From: Siphonodentalium dalli
Taxonomy: Eukaryota > Mollusca > Scaphopoda > Gadilida > Siphonodentaliidae
Assembly: GCA_032622095.1 (NCBI GenBank)
Contig: CP136064.1
Coordinates: 220,734,205-220,798,204 of the forward strand
Length of the DNA stretch: 64,000 nucleotides
Reading direction: 5' to 3'
Below are positions 61,275 to 64,000 of this stretch, piece by piece. The notes under the pieces are model-generated. The model did not search any database. It was not told the origin of the DNA and was given only the letters and a program-made list of their open reading frames with translations. Position numbers and translations under genes: made by a program. The first letter of the stretch is position 1, and each line of letters begins with the position of its first letter.

Positions 61275-63392
61275 CACTGCATGAAAACTGGAATTTATTC
61301 ATTGCATAAATTCCTGATAAATGTGCATAAATCTGGATAAATCAGAAATTTATTCACTGAATAAAGGTGCATAAATCCGGAAATTTATGCACATTTATTC
61401 ACAATTTATTCATGAATAAAGGCCGACATTTATACTCAATTTATTCAGTGAATAAACCCGCCTCTATTCAGCAGGATAAACTCGCATTTATTTCCACGTT
61501 TATGCATTCATTTATTGTCTACCTTTTATGCATAAATACAAATTTATTCACTGAATAAATCTGCAGAAATATATGTAGCTACATTTATTATGGTTATAAA
61601 CTCCAGTTTATGCACATGTATACCCCGTATAAATTTGGATTTGAACATATATATCCATATCTATATTTGTGAAATCTACTTTAGGGTGACATTTGGCTTG
61701 TAACCAGCATATATGGCGACACTGATGTGTATATCTAACTATACATATACACGTGTCGCCCTGATTCTGGAATCTCCATGTGTAGTAATTTGCCAACACA
61801 ATGCTGCCCTATTGTTGGTTATACCAGTCACAAATATAACATAACTACTTGGACATGGCACTCTGTGTCATAGTTGTATCTTGCCGTCATCAATTTTCGT
61901 AGTTTCTGCAATAAAGAATAAAAATTAAATAATTAAGTGATCGCATGGAAAATAAGTATAAACAATAATATATTAAAACTAAAATAAGAATTTTTGTTTT
62001 CTGCTAAAGAGTGATATCGCCCTTCAAGGAACACCATTTTACGGGATGTTGAAATTGTGTTACATCATGGATTTATTGCACATTAAATTTATATGCGATA
62101 TGGCAAAGCGTGATATCACCCTTCCATCACCACAATTTTACTCGATTCAAACTTCAAAACTGGATTACATCATGGACTTACTGTACAATGAATTTATATG
62201 TGATATGGCAAAGGGTGATATCACCCTTCCATTACCACAATTTTACGCGGTTCTAACTTCAAGACGGGATTACATCATGGATATATTGTACAGTGAATGT
62301 ATATGCGAAATGGTAAAGGGTGATATCACCCTTCCATGATTACTATTTTACGCGATTCTAACTTCAAAACGGAATTACATCATGGATATATTGTACAATG
62401 AATTTATATCTGATGCTGGCAAAGGTGATATCACCCTCCCATGACCACAATTGCAATTTTACGCGATTAAATTTCAAAACGGGATTATATCATGGATATT
62501 ATGTCGATCACGCTGTGAATTGATGAAAGAATGAATCTGCAACATAAATTGTGAAATACCTTTATTTCATATTCACATGTATGTTAACTTACCTTTGGTA
62601 AAATTTATAATTAGAAAAGGAATTTAAAAACTTAAATGATGTGGCGATCATGTTCTAACCCAAGCAAATATACACCCATTGCACACGATGCCTTAGTTTA
62701 GACAGAACATGCGAAAAGAAACGTATTTGTATATACATAATCCATCTAAATACTTGCCTCAGATAAGAGTTCCCAGCTCTCATGGAACACGTCTGCGCTG
62801 TAGCATTTTTCAGAGGCAAAAGAAAGCAATCTCAGATGCTCTGTTATCTGATAGAGTTCTCGCATATGTATGCTTGCTGCTGGCATATGGTAATAATTAA
62901 ATTATGGCTCAGAATGAAACCGGCGGCCAGTTACCGAAATAAGCAAAATTAATGCACGACATCTAAGTTATTCGGTATATGTATATCGCCGGGCCAACAT
63001 TGAAATTCTCAATTTATGCATTAAGAGCGGTGCCGAGAAAAATCACATTTATCTGTAGGGCGTTTTGTCTGGATACCTGATGATTTGTGGGTAAACGTTG
63101 TCAGCATGTCATTTGACTTAATAGTGTTAAAGTGACATCAAATGTTTACCACATTGCTATAAATGTTCAGTGGCGACATAAAAAATAGCTCTACTGACCC
63201 CCGGCACTGTTCCAAGAAAGGCGAATTTAATATATATTTAATGCATGCATTTATGCGCGATTTAAAAAATATACATACGAGATTTCTATTTTTGTATAAA
63301 TGCGAATTTATTATGTATAAATGCATGCATAAATTCAGGGTCCTAAATTTATGCAACATTTATATTTTATAAATCTCGCTTTTCATGCAGTG
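61275..63392. mobile_element. 2118-bp CACTGCATG-ended element with 5-bp GCTTT duplication
   Basis: CACTGCATGAAAA is exactly inverted at 63380-63392. GCTTT stands outside both ends (61270-61274 and 63393-63397). The empty site GTACATGCTTTGTTTCC is preserved at 57237-57253. The terminal 300 bp on the left and 160 bp on the right are dense in TTTATTCA/TGCATAAAT words, typical of transposase-binding subterminal repeats. A 105-bp tandem array lies inside. No transposase was found. Confidence 0.9.
62040..62505. repeat. Tandem array, 105-bp unit, about 4.4 copies
   Basis: TACATCATGG starts at 62061, 62166, 62271 and 62376 (105 bp apart), with a diverged copy at 62486. Each unit has GATATCACCCTTCCAT. 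As 105 is a multiple of three, one + frame stays open for 97 codons, with a repeating 35-residue pattern (YIMDLLYNEFICDMAKGD). I see no evidence that it is translated. Confidence 0.93.
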
Positions 63393-63520
63393 GCTTTGTT
63401 TCCTCTGTATAACAGACTATCTCTATATAATTTATAATACATATAATTGATGAAAAGAATACACGAAGTAAGTATTTGTACACTATACTACATCAGATGG
63501 GCTCTTTATTTTCTCCATTT

Positions 63521-64000
63521 AATCGATCATTTTATGTAATAATAAACTCTTCAAACGGTGTTTGTGTCAACAAATGCGTTTTGTTTTGTGTTACGTCATT
63601 CGTCGTATTTGACCCGGAAATCGGCTGAAGGTTAGGCTATTCAGCCTATTGCGTCAAATTACGAAATCGCGTTTTGAATGTCTCTCTTTTCCCGCACGAT
63701 AAAAAGAGGTCTTCACACGAACCAAAAATGATAAAACTTTCCAATTATAAGTAAAAATACCCAACTGAAGGAGTCTATGTAGGTCCCGAAGGAGTCTATA
63801 GACTCTTTGATGTAGAGTTCTGATGGAGAAAATGTAGGTCGATCTAGTTTTGTCATAACTCTGACGTATTTTGACCTGGGAGAAAAAATCGAAATCGAGG
63901 CTCACTACGAGCATGCCAGTTTTAAATATAGAAACAGGGAATCCCGACAAATGGCGATATTGGCGACAAACAAATAATCGAAAACAACACATAAAATAAA
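63521..64000. other. No gene seen at the window end
   Basis: A short duplicated phrase (GGAGTCTATGTAGG / GGAGTCTATAGACT) lies near 63768-63803. The 112-residue minus-strand frame at 63654-63992 is not recognised, and no splice signal or start context supports it. Confidence 0.4.

Larger units (their letters stand above)
55746..63520. repeat. 1.87-kb tandem duplication of right-arm sequence, twice interrupted
   Basis: Unit 1 (55746-57618) starts CTTTAAGAAACATGGACATA. Unit 2 resumes with the same words at 59751 after the TTAA element and continues to 61274. It then resumes at 63393 after the CACTG element and ends by about 63520. Shared landmarks include GAGTTGTCTCGCTTGTTTAG (56186, 60209) and CCAGACCAATGTTTGATACC (56399, 60420). 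Confidence 0.9.

Noticed and set aside
61275-63392. Call of a ProtoRAG/Transib element
   Set aside because: Only the 5-bp duplication and the CAC start agree. The tip CACTGCATG does not match the heptamer pattern I know for that group, and no transposase is present, so the class is left open.
1-64000. tRNA or rRNA genes
   Set aside because: No segment showed a convincing cloverleaf with both A and B box words, and no rRNA core sequence was recognised by eye. A covariance-model scan would be decisive.

Overview
The window is animal nuclear DNA: AT-rich, intron-containing and crowded with transposons. One protein-coding gene can be read completely. It lies on the + strand from 18447 to 43557 and encodes a 601-residue single-chain receptor guanylate cyclase. 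Its parts, in order, are a signal anchor, an extracellular NIT-type (nitrate/nitrite-sensing-like) region, a second membrane span, a short signalling helix and a class III guanylate cyclase domain. A dispersed repeat beginning TTGATTGATTGATTGGGGTT (36271) is of a kind I associate with bivalve and gastropod genomes. A mollusc is therefore the best guess, not a proof.

Layout. 1-18.2 kb: no convincing gene apart from one candidate minus-strand exon (16639-16924). It holds fold-back elements, tandem arrays (including 14 copies of a CCTGATATATCAGG palindrome) and a PIF/Harbinger derivative (9903-11151) that keeps a scrap of transposase. 18.2-43.6 kb: the cyclase gene in six exons, all junctions GT-AG and the phases consistent through to the stop. 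Intron 5 is 14.1 kb, and by my boundaries about three quarters of it is inserted elements. These include a 5.04-kb CACTG-ended element that itself carries a MITE, a 122-bp tandem array and a LINE reduced to a broken ORF1. 43.6-49.8 kb: 3' flank, a 1.4-kb TIR element and tandem repeats. 49.8-63.5 kb: a very large inverted repeat with a roughly 1-kb pyrimidine-rich loop. Its right side has been tandemly duplicated and then hit by two transposons, a TTAA-flanked 2130-bp element and a CACTG-ended 2118-bp element with a 5-bp duplication. Neighbouring duplicate units preserve the empty site of each insertion.

The genes do not form a pathway here. The biology rests on one receptor cyclase plus a well-preserved record of nested transposition. 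Recurrent signals that need explaining are a 69-bp near-perfect palindrome in six copies inside unrelated elements, and the word AATAAAGAGCGTT scattered through the 9-12 kb and 47-59 kb regions. No operon, CRISPR array, tRNA, rRNA or intact transposase was seen.
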